Translations under genes and position numbers: made by a program
Notes under the pieces: generated by a model
What the model saw: only the letters and a program-made list of their open reading frames with translations
Databases searched by the model: none
Told to the model about the DNA's origin: nothing
Shown: piece after piece, positions 9,446-18,634 of the stretch
How positions within the stretch are numbered: position 1 is the first letter of the stretch
Layout: each line of letters starts with the position of its first letter
Assembly: GCF_005886875.1 (NCBI RefSeq)
Contig: NZ_PNBY01000066.1
Coordinates: 1 to 64,000, forward strand
Source of the DNA: Pseudoalteromonas aurantia
GTDB lineage: Bacteria > Pseudomonadota > Gammaproteobacteria > Enterobacterales > Alteromonadaceae
Length of the DNA: 64,000 bases
Reading direction: 5' to 3'

Positions 9446-10636
9446 ATGTCTTATGTGGTAAAGCATCTGGTACTCATTAGCTTTTTTTTCTCTGTTACAG
9501 CATTCGCTCAACAACAATCTGTAGTGCTTATCTCACTCGATGGATTTCGCTGGGATTACATTGAAAAGCATCGTGCAAAAGGGCTGGCTAATATTGCAAA
9601 GCAAGGCGTTCGAGTAAATAAAATGTGGCCTGTTTATCCGAGTAAAACATTTCCCAACCATATTTCAATTATCACAGGCTTACTGCCTGTAAACCATGGT
9701 GTTATTGATAATAAGTTTTGCGACAAAAAGCGAGATCAATGTTACAAAATGGGCAGCGGAAAAGACGATAGTACGTGGCTCAATGGCATTCCTCTTTGGA
9801 ACTTAGCACAAATGCAAGGATTGAAATCGGCCGCTTATTTTTGGCCAGAATCTGACGCTAGGTTTAATGGTATGGTGCCTAACTATTATTATCACTATTC
9901 ACAGCAAAGTGATTATCAAGCACGAATAGATCAAATCATTCAATGGCTTTCTCTTGATGAAACACAGCGGCCTCATTTTGTAGCAGGATATTTTTCTTTA
10001 GTAGACTCCCTAGGGCATGATTTTGGCCCTGATAGTGCAGAGGTTTATGCTGGGGTACAGGAGATTGACATGTTAATCACTCAATTGCATAAGCGGCTGT
10101 CTAAGCTACCTCACCCTGTAAACTTAATTGTGGTGTCTGATCATGGCATGTCTACCGTCGATAGTACGCAATCGATAGATATTGATGCACTTGCAATACC
10201 AGCAGGTTGGATTGTGAAAAATACCGGCCCACGGGTTTTAATTTATACCAAAGGTGCCAATGAAGCTGATGAAATGGCCACTATTAAAAAACTAAATACT
10301 CAGGCGAAAGGTCGATTTGTCGTTATGGATGAACAGACTTTAGTTGAGCGAAATTACTTTGGATCAGCGAGGATCCCTGACATCATTTTAGAGACTTATG
10401 CGCCACGAGTGTTCAGTCGTGGCAACCAGGTAGCCTACCAAGGAACTCATGGGTACCCGAATACCGGTGATATGGCCGCAACATTTGTGGCACATGGACC
10501 CGCATTTAAGTCAGGTATGAAAATTAATGAGATGAAAAACCTAGAAATTTATCCTGTGATAAGCGACGTGTTAGGCTTGAAACTACTGAATAAGGTAGAT
10601 AGTGACGGAGAGATACTGCGTCAAGCGCTCAAGTAA
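9446..10636 (+). CDS. Type I phosphodiesterase / nucleotide pyrophosphatase (ENPP family), secreted
   Basis: An alkaline-phosphatase-superfamily enzyme that hydrolyses nucleotide or phosphodiester bonds in the periplasm. Metal and nucleophile motifs are present: VVLISLDGFRWDY (first metal Asp), the nucleophile T68 in PSKTFPNHISI, YFSLVDSLGHDFGP (Asp and His), VVSDHGMS (Asp-His pair) and the late GTHGYPN histidine. I choose the ATG at 9446 because GGGAA sits six bases upstream and the sequence then begins directly with a good signal peptide ending AFA-QQ; an ATG at 9431 would add five residues. About 396 residues, normal for bacterial ENPP proteins. Confidence 0.9.
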   Translation: MSYVVKHLVLISFFFSVTAFAQQQSVVLISLDGFRWDYIEKHRAKGLANIAKQGVRVNKMWPVYPSKTFPNHISIITGLLPVNHGVIDNKFCDKKRDQCYKMGSGKDDSTWLNGIPLWNLAQMQGLKSAAYFWPESDARFNGMVPNYYYHYSQQSDYQARIDQIIQWLSLDETQRPHFVAGYFSLVDSLGHDFGPDSAEVYAGVQEIDMLITQLHKRLSKLPHPVNLIVVSDHGMSTVDSTQSIDIDALAIPAGWIVKNTGPRVLIYTKGANEADEMATIKKLNTQAKGRFVVMDEQTLVERNYFGSARIPDIILETYAPRVFSRGNQVAYQGTHGYPNTGDMAATFVAHGPAFKSGMKINEMKNLEIYPVISDVLGLKLLNKVDSDGEILRQALK

Positions 10637-10641
10637 TATTG

Positions 10642-10821
10642 TTATTTTTTAGGCTTTCGTGGCATCACTCTAGAGCCCAGCGCATACACTACATAGACTA
10701 AAATAAGCGAATTACCGAGGACGAGTAAGTCTTTTTCACTGACAAATATCCACAAAGTAGCAAGTAAAATAAATGCAATAGTGAAATGTGAGACGAGGGG
10801 ATTTACCTTGGTTTTTTTCAT
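10642..10821 (-). CDS. Small two-helix membrane protein
   Basis: A 59-codon frame that starts MKKTKVNPLV and ends in a basic tail (RVMPRKPKK). It contains two clear hydrophobic segments, SHFTIAFILLATLWIFV and LLVLGNSLILVYVVYALG, joined by a short charged loop (SEKD). Its stop lies six bases from the convergent nucleotide pyrophosphatase stop. No strong ribosome binding site is visible, so expression is not certain, but the charge pattern and membrane segments are those of a real small inner-membrane protein. Function unknown. Confidence 0.5.
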   Translation of the reverse strand: MKKTKVNPLVSHFTIAFILLATLWIFVSEKDLLVLGNSLILVYVVYALGSRVMPRKPKK

Positions 10822-11084
10822 TGATAGAGCCGAACCCTGAATTAAATGTTTGACTTTGACATCTATGATTATACATTGTGCATGTATATTAAGCGACTAT
10901 TGAGTGTGGAGTATGCTTTTTAGTGACTAGAGACTGTAGACTATTAAGTCAGTCACGGTTTGAGTCATCAATGGCTATTTATACATTTATCGTCAGATTG
11001 ATACAGAATAAAGAGAGAGTCAAAAAGTGAGATATTATTTTCGACAAGGGTAATACTCATATATGTTTTTAACAAGGAATGACA

Positions 11085-12596
11085 ATGTTAGGCTGCTTTA
11101 ATTAAACCAAACACATTGATCTAAAAAGACTTATTTTTATTAGCTTTTTTAGTAGGGTGATAACCCTAGGTAATTCACTACATGCTACATTTAGGGTTCA
11201 AAGGCACTTTTAATTGAAGATACCCTTGAGGCAAATCGAGTATATGCAACAAAATTTGGTAGAAATAACAACGCTGTTTCTGAATTCAGTCGTTACTCAG
11301 CTAAGTTTTAGTGCCAATTATATAGGAGCAGACTTCAAGAGAACGGTTGCAAGCAATAACGAGCTACAGCGTTTAATAAAACAAACATCTAGTTTAACTC
11401 TGTGGTGATAGTCCCAAGCTCACGAAAAAAAACAGGTTTTATTGGGGGTCTCAGGTGAGGGCACCGTTATTGCGAAAAGAACCGTATATTGCTACCCCCT
11501 TTATTTCCCCCGCCGGTAACTTCATTATTAGTGTATTTCACCCAATATTTAATGATGTGGGTAAATACCAAGGGTTCATTGCTACAAGTAGCTATTTACA
11601 AGGCGATAATATTCTCAACCGTTTACCAGGCAAGCATTATAACAGTGATGGCTCTTATCTGTATGTTGTCGACCAAAATAAGTAGCCTATTTATCATGTT
11701 GATTCTGAGCGTGTGGGCACAACGATTCAAATTAATGAAGCAATTGAAGATGCCGCTTCCGGTAAGTCTGGTGCAAGTGTATTTCGTAATAGTCAAGGTA
11801 CTGACATGCTTAGCGGGTATGCATCTGTGCCAATATCCAGATGGGGCGTGGTAAGTACAAAGGCCTCTTAAAGTAACACTGGCTTAACGCAATGATACAG
11901 TTTTGAGCGTCCTGAACAGTTCGCTGCTTGTGGCCATACTGACTTTATTATTGATATTAGTATTTGGCTCAAAAATAGCTAAACCGCTATGGAAGTTAGA
12001 CATCGGTGTTAAAGTAATGGATCGATATGCACAGTCGAATGTTCAAAAAATTGATACTTGGTATTTTGAAGCTGAGCATTCGAAATAAGCGATTGTTTCG
12101 AATATTGAATAGGTAGGAAAAACCATACAAGCATATGATTTAGATCGCCAGAAAGACCCATTGACTCAGCTATTCAATCGTCGAGGAATGTTAGCTAAAT
12201 TAAAGTACTTTCAAAGTATAAAAAAGCCTGACTCAGTGATTGCGTTAGACATTGACCACTTGAAGCGGATCAATGATAAGTTTGGCCATGATGTCGGTGA
12301 CCAAGTGATCCGAACTTTAGCCGAGTTAATGCAAAGCAGTGCGAGAGAGCAGGATGTTATTTGTAGAACGGGGTGAAGAGTTTGCCATATGCTTGCCTAA
12401 TGTTGACATTGGCCAAGCGGTATCTATTGCCGAAAGGTGGAGAGTTGATGCCTCAAACCATCTATTTTCACCAGTAGCCAAAGTGAATATATCACTCGGG
12501 ATTACTTATAGCTCACTTACTGAATGTCATTTTCATCATGTCCTAAAAAATGCAGATAAAGCCCATTATGATGTAAAGCGTGGTTGGAGAATATAG
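11085..12596 (+). pseudogene. Degraded Cache-GGDEF diguanylate cyclase
   Basis: Remnant of a membrane diguanylate cyclase. The pieces, in different frames, are: an N-terminal membrane helix region after ATG 11085, TLEANRVYATKFG-like sensor helices (about 11215-11260), a Cache domain (ATPFISPAGNFIISVFHPIF, then DGSYLYVVDQNK before a stop), a continuation ending SRWGVVSTKAS and a stop, a second membrane helix (VLNSSLLVAILTLLLILVFG), and the GGDEF domain (DPLTQLFNRRGML, VIALDIDHLKRINDKFGHD). At about 12370 the run ACGGGGTGAAGAG has lost one G, breaking GGEEF. Several in-frame stops and at least three frameshifts make the product non-functional. Confidence 0.85.
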
Positions 12597-12635
12597 AAAA
12601 GCAGTAACTGATTGTGAGGCTGCTTAACCTATGAG

Positions 12636-12662
12636 TTAGTGCTCAAAGTTATTGAGCACTAA
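12636..12662 (-). terminator. Perfect 11-bp hairpin between pseudogene and lipoprotein gene
   Basis: TTAGTGCTCAA, loop AGTTA, TTGAGCACTAA. It lies ten bases past the stop of the leftward lipoprotein gene and between convergent units, so it could serve both directions. There is no T tract on either side. Confidence 0.45.
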
Positions 12663-12672
12663 ACTGGAGTGA

Positions 12673-13086
12673 TTAACTGTCGCAGCGAAAACTGACGTTG
12701 ACTAGATAGGGTTTACCCAGTGAGTGTTCGGCACTGGCCCCAGCCAAAGAAGCTATTGCACCTGCATCATCGACATAACCATCACCAAGTATCCAAAGCC
12801 ATGTTCCTGCTTCTGATATCATTTGGGCTGTAGATTTGTCATTTAGAAAAGTCTTTTCATCTAGCTCACCTTGGTAGGTAACGGACTCATTGATGACATA
12901 CATAGATTGTTTGTCTTGTTTACAAAAGTGTGTGGCTTGATTAAGTGCTTCTTTTATGCCCTCCCCGCGGTCAGACGCTTTTATGATCACATAGTGTTGG
13001 TTGTCTGAATTTGGACGAACATCATCGTGATGCGCGCATGCGCCTAATACCGAAATGACGCCTAATGCGAGTAAGATGTTTTTCAT
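12673..13086 (-). CDS. Hypothetical lipoprotein
   Basis: 137 residues from the ATG at 13086, chosen because GGGAG lies nine bases upstream and the sequence then opens with a compact lipoprotein signal (MKNILLALGVISVLGAC, Cys 17); an upstream start would add 14 residues. The mature part has a YVIIKASDRGEGIKEAL segment, two cysteines (one near the C-terminus), and a small-residue-rich AGAIASLAGASAEHSLG stretch. I do not recognise the family. Confidence 0.65.
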   Translation of the reverse strand: MKNILLALGVISVLGACAHHDDVRPNSDNQHYVIIKASDRGEGIKEALNQATHFCKQDKQSMYVINESVTYQGELDEKTFLNDKSTAQMISEAGTWLWILGDGYVDDAGAIASLAGASAEHSLGKPYLVNVSFRCDS

Positions 13087-13316
13087 TGTTGCTCTCCCAG
13101 TTATGTATAGGGAAATTATTCCGCGCAACGCTTAATTTCTCCAGTAAGAAACTGTTAAATTTTGCATGATGAAATGTAAGTAAACTTACAATTTGGTTAG
13201 GTTTATCTGAATTGGCACACTCTTTTATCGACAGGAAGTGAAAGTAGCTGACAAAATCGGTATCATGTCGCGATTTAGGGGGCGCACAGTGCCCTGTGAG
13301 TAATTTAGGAGTACAT

Positions 13317-14726
13317 ATGGGTCAAACGCTAAAAGTCCCTCATACCTTGATCTTGCTATTGGGTATGATGGTAATTGCTTTATTTGCTACATGGGTGGTA
13401 CCTCAAGGCTTTTTTGAAACACACTTATCCGATTCAGGGCGACAAATGGTCGTAGCTGGTACGTACCAAGTTATAGAAGAGAAAACGTTTTTAACGCCTT
13501 GGGATTTACTGACAGCGATCCCCCGTGCATTTGCAGCGGCTCAAGATGTGATCTTCTTCGTGTTGATTGTAGGTGGCGTGCTCGCAATAGCCCGCGCGAC
13601 AGGCACAGTTGACGCATTGATAGGCCGCCTTTTAGAGAAATATGGTTCAAAGCCTGAAAAGCTCATTTTTATGGTGGTTTTCTGCTTTGCGATGGCATCG
13701 AGTAGTATTGGTACTGCAGGTGAATATATCCCATTTGTACTTATTCTTGTCGCTTTATGTAAGGCTATGAGGCTAGATGCAATGACAGCAGTTGGCATGA
13801 TTGTCGCGGGTTACGGTATTGGATATGGTGTGTCTGCATTTAATCCATTTACGGTACTTATTGCGCAGCAAATCGCTGAAATACCTGTTTATTCTGGTAT
13901 TTGGTTGAGATTCGCTATTTTTGTGCCTTTTGTCTTAATTGGTTTTCACCATGTTTGGCAATATGCGCAAAAGGTAAAACAAGACCCGAGCTCTTCAATG
14001 ATGATTGGCGTATCATGCCCACTTGATGGTAAAGAGCAGCCGAGCTATCCAAAGCTAGAATCAAGACACCAGATGATATTAGGCAGTTTTTTGATCACAT
14101 TAACCATTGCTGTATGGGGAATAGCGACAAAAGGTTGGTACTTATATGAACTAGGCGGTGTGTTCATTGCTTGGGGTGCAGTCATTGCTATTTTGGGTAA
14201 ACTGTCGGCCGATGAAACTGCTGAACGTTTTATTGAGGGTGTATCGGACCTAGTGACTACGGCAATCCTTATTGGTGTTGCTCGTGGTATTGCACTTATC
14301 CTCGAAGATGGACAAATCTTACATACTTTAGTGCATAGCATGTCTATGCCACTGTCTTATGTGAGTGCCGAGATCTCAGCTGTAGGTATGTTGGTGATTC
14401 AAACATTGCTAAATACATTCATCCCGTCAGGGTCTGGTCAAGCTTACGTTACAATGCCGTTAATGGTACCGCTGGGTGATTTAGTGGGGGTACCTCGTCA
14501 AGTTGCTGTTCTTGCATATCAATTTGGTGATGGTTTTTCTAATATGATTATCCCAACTAATGCGGTACTAATGGGGATCATAGGTATGGCGGGTGTGCCT
14601 TATGCGCATTGGTTCCGTTTTTGTTTGCCCTTATTATTAAAGTTAATGGCTGCCGCTTCTGTGGTATTGATCTTGGCAGTATATTTTGGTTATGGACTAG
14701 ATGTTCAACCAGTGATAGCGCAATAA
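13317..14726 (+). CDS. YfcC family (DcuC-like) carboxylate or amino-acid transporter
   Basis: An integral inner-membrane protein of 469 residues with about 11-12 membrane segments. The start at ATG 13317 is supported by TTAGGAGT seven bases upstream; a GTG at 13296 lacks this. Family hallmarks are the SSSIGTAGEYIPFVLILVA stretch in the first half and NTFIPSGSGQAYVTMPLMVP plus DGFSNMIIPTNAVLMG in the second. YfcC-type proteins fall in the DcuC/AbgT-related carriers proposed to move dicarboxylates, basic amino acids or peptide fragments. The substrate is not established here. A good terminator follows. Confidence 0.88.
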   Translation: MGQTLKVPHTLILLLGMMVIALFATWVVPQGFFETHLSDSGRQMVVAGTYQVIEEKTFLTPWDLLTAIPRAFAAAQDVIFFVLIVGGVLAIARATGTVDALIGRLLEKYGSKPEKLIFMVVFCFAMASSSIGTAGEYIPFVLILVALCKAMRLDAMTAVGMIVAGYGIGYGVSAFNPFTVLIAQQIAEIPVYSGIWLRFAIFVPFVLIGFHHVWQYAQKVKQDPSSSMMIGVSCPLDGKEQPSYPKLESRHQMILGSFLITLTIAVWGIATKGWYLYELGGVFIAWGAVIAILGKLSADETAERFIEGVSDLVTTAILIGVARGIALILEDGQILHTLVHSMSMPLSYVSAEISAVGMLVIQTLLNTFIPSGSGQAYVTMPLMVPLGDLVGVPRQVAVLAYQFGDGFSNMIIPTNAVLMGIIGMAGVPYAHWFRFCLPLLLKLMAAASVVLILAVYFGYGLDVQPVIAQ

Positions 14727-14742
14727 CATCATAGAAAAATAT

Positions 14743-14780
14743 AAGCCATTAGCAGCTAGATGTCTGCTGGTGGCTTTTAT
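14743..14780 (+). terminator. Terminator after YfcC-type transporter
   Basis: AAGCCATTAGCAG pairs with CTGCTGGTGGCTT over 13 positions using two G-U pairs, then TTTTAT. It starts 16 bases after the stop codon. Confidence 0.75.
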
Positions 14781-14953
14781 GAAGTATTTAACATTATACC
14801 TATCTGTATGAGCATATTTAACTCCTTCCAGTTCAGTTAATTGTACACAATCAGATCCAACCCTATTTTACATCCTAGCCCTTTAAATTAGGCTTGTTAT
14901 CACAAGGAAAATAGCTCCGATATCTAACGGGTTGTCATTATATTATATTTTTA

Positions 14954-15370
14954 TTGATTAATCGTTTAGTCAATGAATCTAAAAGTACAAATAACCAGAT
15001 AGAGGTTATTAGTGCAGCGATGGAAAAAGCGAATTTACCGTACAATGAGATCACGCTTGAAGTCACAGAGTCAATGGCAACGAATAAATATACGTGGCAT
15101 GTGCTCAGTATATTACGCTCAAAAGGCGTTAAAATTGCCTTAGATGACTTTTGTACTGGTTATTCATCTTTGAGTACTCAGTTAAATATTAGAGTGATTG
15201 CAGAAGACGTAGAGCAAAGTGTGCAGTTAAAAATGTTGCAACAGTATGGGGGTCACAACATTCAAAGTTATTACTATAGCCCAGCGAAGCCAATTAAAGA
15301 CTGTTTAAATATGCTGCATGGCAGCACAGGAAAAAATATAAAACAATGTGCTGCTACTCAAGCAAGTTAA
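14954..15370 (+). pseudogene. Truncated EAL-domain (c-di-GMP phosphodiesterase) remnant
   Basis: Only the middle and end of an EAL domain remain. NEITLEVTESMAT matches the conserved ExTE region and KIALDDFCTGYSSLS the DDFGTG region, but the sequence then jumps directly to IRVIAEDVEQ. About 50 residues that normally lie between, including the KID segment, are deleted. The conserved EGVE glutamate-glycine has become EDVE, and the QGYYYS motif reads QSYYYS. The N-terminal EAL motif is missing and the frame opens only with a TTG. It is almost certainly inactive. It overlaps the convergent response regulator gene by 17 bases. Confidence 0.8.
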
Positions 15371-15995
15371 GCTTTATAGCTTTGAGTGTTGCTTGTGTTC
15401 TGTCACGCACATCGAGTTTGGCAAGTATATTTGAGACGTGATTACGGACTGTACCTTCCGCATTGAATATTTTCGCAGAGATTTCTTTATTGGACAGTCC
15501 GTCTACGATTAAGCTTAATACTTGACGTTCTTTGTTTGTTAGGTGTATCTGTGGTGCTTCGGATTGTTGCCTATTTGCATTTATAAGCTGTTGTGTGAGG
15601 GCACTCTGTAAAACGGTTTCCCCCTGACTCACTCTGGTAATTGCATCAACAAGCATTTCTAATGAAACATCTTTTAGTAAATAACCACAAGCTCCTGCTT
15701 CCATCCCGCCGATCAAGAGTTCATCCTCGTTAAAGGTGGTCAGAATGAGGCATTTTAAATCACTCTCATTGTGTTGAAGTGTACGTAATACATCAAGCCC
15801 CGTGCCATCAGGCATACGCATATCTAATAACACGACATCAGCATCAATGTCATTATTGGCAAGAGTAGCAAGAAAAGCATTCCCACTATGGGACTCGCCT
15901 GTAACAACAATCGACTCATTAAGCTGTAAAAGCGCCATCATCCCCTGTCGAACTAAGCATTGATCATCGACTAAATGTACTTTGATTTTATTCAT
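15354..15995 (-). CDS. NarL/DegU-type response regulator
   Basis: 213 residues. The receiver domain (about 4-120) has acidic residues D10 and D11, phospho-acceptor D58 in VVLLDMRMPDGTG and K108 in YLLKD. The C-terminal LuxR helix-turn-helix (about 148-210) contains LTNKERQVLSLIVDGLSNKE. The coding sequence overlaps the upstream histidine kinase by eight bases, so the two are translated together and form a two-component pair. Resemblance is to DesR/LiaR-type regulators; target genes are unknown. Confidence 0.92.
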   Translation of the reverse strand: MNKIKVHLVDDQCLVRQGMMALLQLNESIVVTGESHSGNAFLATLANNDIDADVVLLDMRMPDGTGLDVLRTLQHNESDLKCLILTTFNEDELLIGGMEAGACGYLLKDVSLEMLVDAITRVSQGETVLQSALTQQLINANRQQSEAPQIHLTNKERQVLSLIVDGLSNKEISAKIFNAEGTVRNHVSNILAKLDVRDRTQATLKAIKLNLLE

Positions 15996-17082
15996 AAGGT
16001 ACTCTTATTATTATACTAAATCCTGTCGTCGTACTGTTTATATTACATGTTCCCCCAAGTGCTTCCACACGTTCATGCATGCCAATTAGACCATTTCCGA
16101 GCGTGAATTGAATTTGCTTTTGGCCATTATCATACAAGTGTAAATTGAGTTGCTCTGGGTGTGTTGTTAACTCAATGGTAAAGTGTGTGGCTTTGGCATA
16201 TTTTAATGTATTTGTGAGCGCCTCTTGGCAACAACGCAAAATGCAATGTGCAATATTTAAGTTTTTACAGGTAAATTGCGCTGGTATTTTGGTGACAACC
16301 GTGATCCGAGGGGTATTTTCGGCCAAATTCCTTAAGGTACTGGCTAAATCTAAATAGTCTGTGGAGCGCTTTTGACTGACGACATTTCGGGTTGTATCAA
16401 GGGCAACTTTTGCTTGTTCATAACAGCGGTTTATTTGTTGTTCATCTTGTGTTCTCCGTGCAATATCTAAATTAATGATCAGTGATGTTAAACTATGGCC
16501 CACATCATCATGAAGCTCACGAGCTAACCTAAGCCGTTCATCATGGGCTGCGGCATTGGCAAGTAGTATATGTGCAGTTTCGAGTTGTGTGTTGCTAAGG
16601 GCAAGTGCTTCTTTGGCTTTTTTTTCACTGAGCATTTTTTGGGTGAGCATTAATGCAAAGCTGTGAAATGCAATAAAAGTAGCTGCGTTGACGATATCCC
16701 ACCCGGATTGCCATATCAAAAACTGTATTAGTAAATAAGCACTATGGATGAAAATAATGTATCCAATGCAGAATAGAGCCGGCGTATGAAAAGCGAAAAT
16801 AGAGGTCATCATGACACTGTAAATAAGATACAAGTAACTATTTGAGATGATCATTAAGCTCACAACTAACCCAATTGTGATTGCAATAAATACGTGATTT
16901 AGTCGTGGGTTTGCATTCGTAACATCATTTATGATGGCTACGATTGCTATGAGAAATAAGCCATGAAGCGTTGCAATAATAGACAATTGAGGAGTTTCTA
17001 ATATTCCAAGCGTGCTAGGCAGTGCCACCGCAAGCCAAGTAAGCAACACTGTCGTAAGGGATGATTTTTGTACTCTAATCAT
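15988..17082 (-). CDS. DesK/NarX-type sensor histidine kinase
   Basis: 364 residues. About six membrane helices occupy residues 8-145 with hardly any periplasmic domain, suggesting it senses a membrane or intramembrane cue. A coiled linker leads to the HisKA_3 dimerisation helix with phospho-acceptor H191 in RELHDDVGHSL. The HATPase_c domain follows, with HCILRCCQEALTNTLKYAKA (N box) and the GNGLIGMHERVEALGG glycine-rich loop. Cognate regulator is the overlapping downstream gene. The stimulus cannot be deduced. Confidence 0.92.
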   Translation of the reverse strand: MIRVQKSSLTTVLLTWLAVALPSTLGILETPQLSIIATLHGLFLIAIVAIINDVTNANPRLNHVFIAITIGLVVSLMIISNSYLYLIYSVMMTSIFAFHTPALFCIGYIIFIHSAYLLIQFLIWQSGWDIVNAATFIAFHSFALMLTQKMLSEKKAKEALALSNTQLETAHILLANAAAHDERLRLARELHDDVGHSLTSLIINLDIARRTQDEQQINRCYEQAKVALDTTRNVVSQKRSTDYLDLASTLRNLAENTPRITVVTKIPAQFTCKNLNIAHCILRCCQEALTNTLKYAKATHFTIELTTHPEQLNLHLYDNGQKQIQFTLGNGLIGMHERVEALGGTCNINSTTTGFSIIIRVPYE

Positions 17083-17248
17083 AATGTTTTTGTTTGATTA
17101 TAACGACTTAGGTACAGGATGGCTAGCCAATATAGTGAATATATGTTGCAGCACTTATGCATTAATTAAACTGAAAAATGCCGAGATAAATGAAAGAACC
17201 ATAAGGTAATTTACTATTTCAGAGGGCGTGTTGGTAAAGTGAGTAACA

Positions 17249-17270
17249 TAGCGCGTCATGTGACGCGCTA
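17249..17270 (-). terminator. Hairpin after ferrochelatase
   Basis: TAGCGCGTCA-TG-TGACGCGCTA, a GC-rich near-palindrome seven bases beyond the hemH stop. Folding would need a four-base or larger loop. The T tail is weak on the minus strand (TGTTACTC). Confidence 0.55.
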
Positions 17271-17277
17271 TTCGTGT

Positions 17278-18297
17278 TTAAAGCAATGTTTTTACCACGT
17301 CATAAAGGGCGTCGATGTGGTCGTCTCTTTCATTCAACGCGGGAATATAACGATAATGTTCGCCGCCGGCATGCTCGAAGATCTCGCGATTTTCTTCTTC
17401 TAATTCCTCTAGGGTTTCTAAGCAATCCGCACTAAAGGCTGGGCTTACAATTGCTATATTTTTTATACCTTGTTTAGGGAAGTCCGTCAACGTTGCATCT
17501 GTGTAAGGTTTTAACCACTCCGCTTTACCGAAGCGACTCTGAAACGTGGTTATGACTAGATCTTTATCAATCCCAAGTTCTTTCACGACCAAATTGGTTG
17601 TTTGGTGACATAAGCAATGATACGGGTCGCCGTTGCTCAAGAATTGCTTTGGCATACCATGATATGAAAATACGATTTTTTCAGGTGTGCCATGCTCTCT
17701 TAAATCTTCAGCAATAGAGGCTGCTAGTGCCGAGATATATTTTGGCGTTTTATGATAGCCGTTAATGAAGTGCAGCTCAGGTACCCAGCGCCATTTTTTT
17801 AGTACGGTGGCGACGGCGTCAAATGTAGATCCTGTCGTTGGGCTTGAATATTGCGGGTAAAGGGGCAAGACAATGATACGAGTTAACCCTTTATCTCGTA
17901 ATGCTTCTAGTCCTGATTCAATTGACGGGTTTCCGTATCGCATTGCCATAACTACTTCGGTGTTTTCATATCCTTCAGATTTAATTAGTTTTGATAACTT
18001 GCTAGCCTGCTGCTTTGTGATGTGGACTAACGGTGAGCCATTGTCTGTCCAAATTGACTCGTAAGCTTTTGCTGATTTTTTTGGACGCACTCGAAGAATT
18101 ATGCCGTGGAGTATCATTAACCATATTAATCGTGGGATCTCTACAATACGTGGATCTGATAAAAACTCAGCCAAATAGACTCGGAGTGCTTTTGCTGTAG
18201 GCGCATCAGGGCTGCCTAAATTAGTGACTAAGATCCCTGTTTTTTGGTTGAATCGTTGGTCGTGCGGGTTATCTGTTATTGCCGAGAAACGGGACAC
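17278..18297 (-). CDS. hemH: Ferrochelatase
   Basis: Inserts Fe2+ into protoporphyrin IX, the last step of protohaem synthesis, at the cytoplasmic face of the membrane. 339 residues, usual for bacterial HemH. Signatures: GILVTNLGSPDAPTAKALRVYLAEFL at the N-terminus is characteristic, the catalytic histidine is in KIVFSYHGMPKQF, and the acidic ETLEELEEENREIF helix near the C-terminus carries the conserved glutamates. It uses a GTG start supported by AAGGAG six bases upstream. It is monocistronic. A dyad element lies about 47 bases upstream. Confidence 0.96.
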   Translation of the reverse strand: MSRFSAITDNPHDQRFNQKTGILVTNLGSPDAPTAKALRVYLAEFLSDPRIVEIPRLIWLMILHGIILRVRPKKSAKAYESIWTDNGSPLVHITKQQASKLSKLIKSEGYENTEVVMAMRYGNPSIESGLEALRDKGLTRIIVLPLYPQYSSPTTGSTFDAVATVLKKWRWVPELHFINGYHKTPKYISALAASIAEDLREHGTPEKIVFSYHGMPKQFLSNGDPYHCLCHQTTNLVVKELGIDKDLVITTFQSRFGKAEWLKPYTDATLTDFPKQGIKNIAIVSPAFSADCLETLEELEEENREIFEHAGGEHYRYIPALNERDDHIDALYDVVKTLL

Positions 18298-18343
18298 GCA
18301 AAGCTCCTTAAAGCATACTTATAATGCAGATTTGAGAGTGTAA

Positions 18344-18372
18344 TAGATCATTGTGGTGAATCACCTGATCTA
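18344..18372. promoter_or_regulatory. Nested dyad upstream of hemH
   Basis: TAGATCA ... TGATCTA flank an inner GGTGA-A-TCACC, giving a nested inverted repeat in the divergent hemH / chemoreceptor gap. It does not match a Fur box. It could be an operator or an untranslated-leader hairpin; which one is not clear from sequence. Confidence 0.3.
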
Positions 18373-18634
18373 TTTCCAATTTTACAAGATTAGTACTACG
18401 TACGTCACTGAAAAGTGGATCTATTCTAATGAATAATAGAAAACTTCAATATATTATTCATTCTTTAGTCTTATTTTCGAAACATTTTATCTTTTCGCCC
18501 TTGCATGCCAGTCATGATACACGTAATTTCTCGACTCTTTTTCGTATTTCAAATCATATTTTTAGTGCTGCTGCGTCGTCACAATAATGAATTAAAAGAT
18601 ACGTTGTTATTGTTTTTAGTCTTAAAGAGGATTT

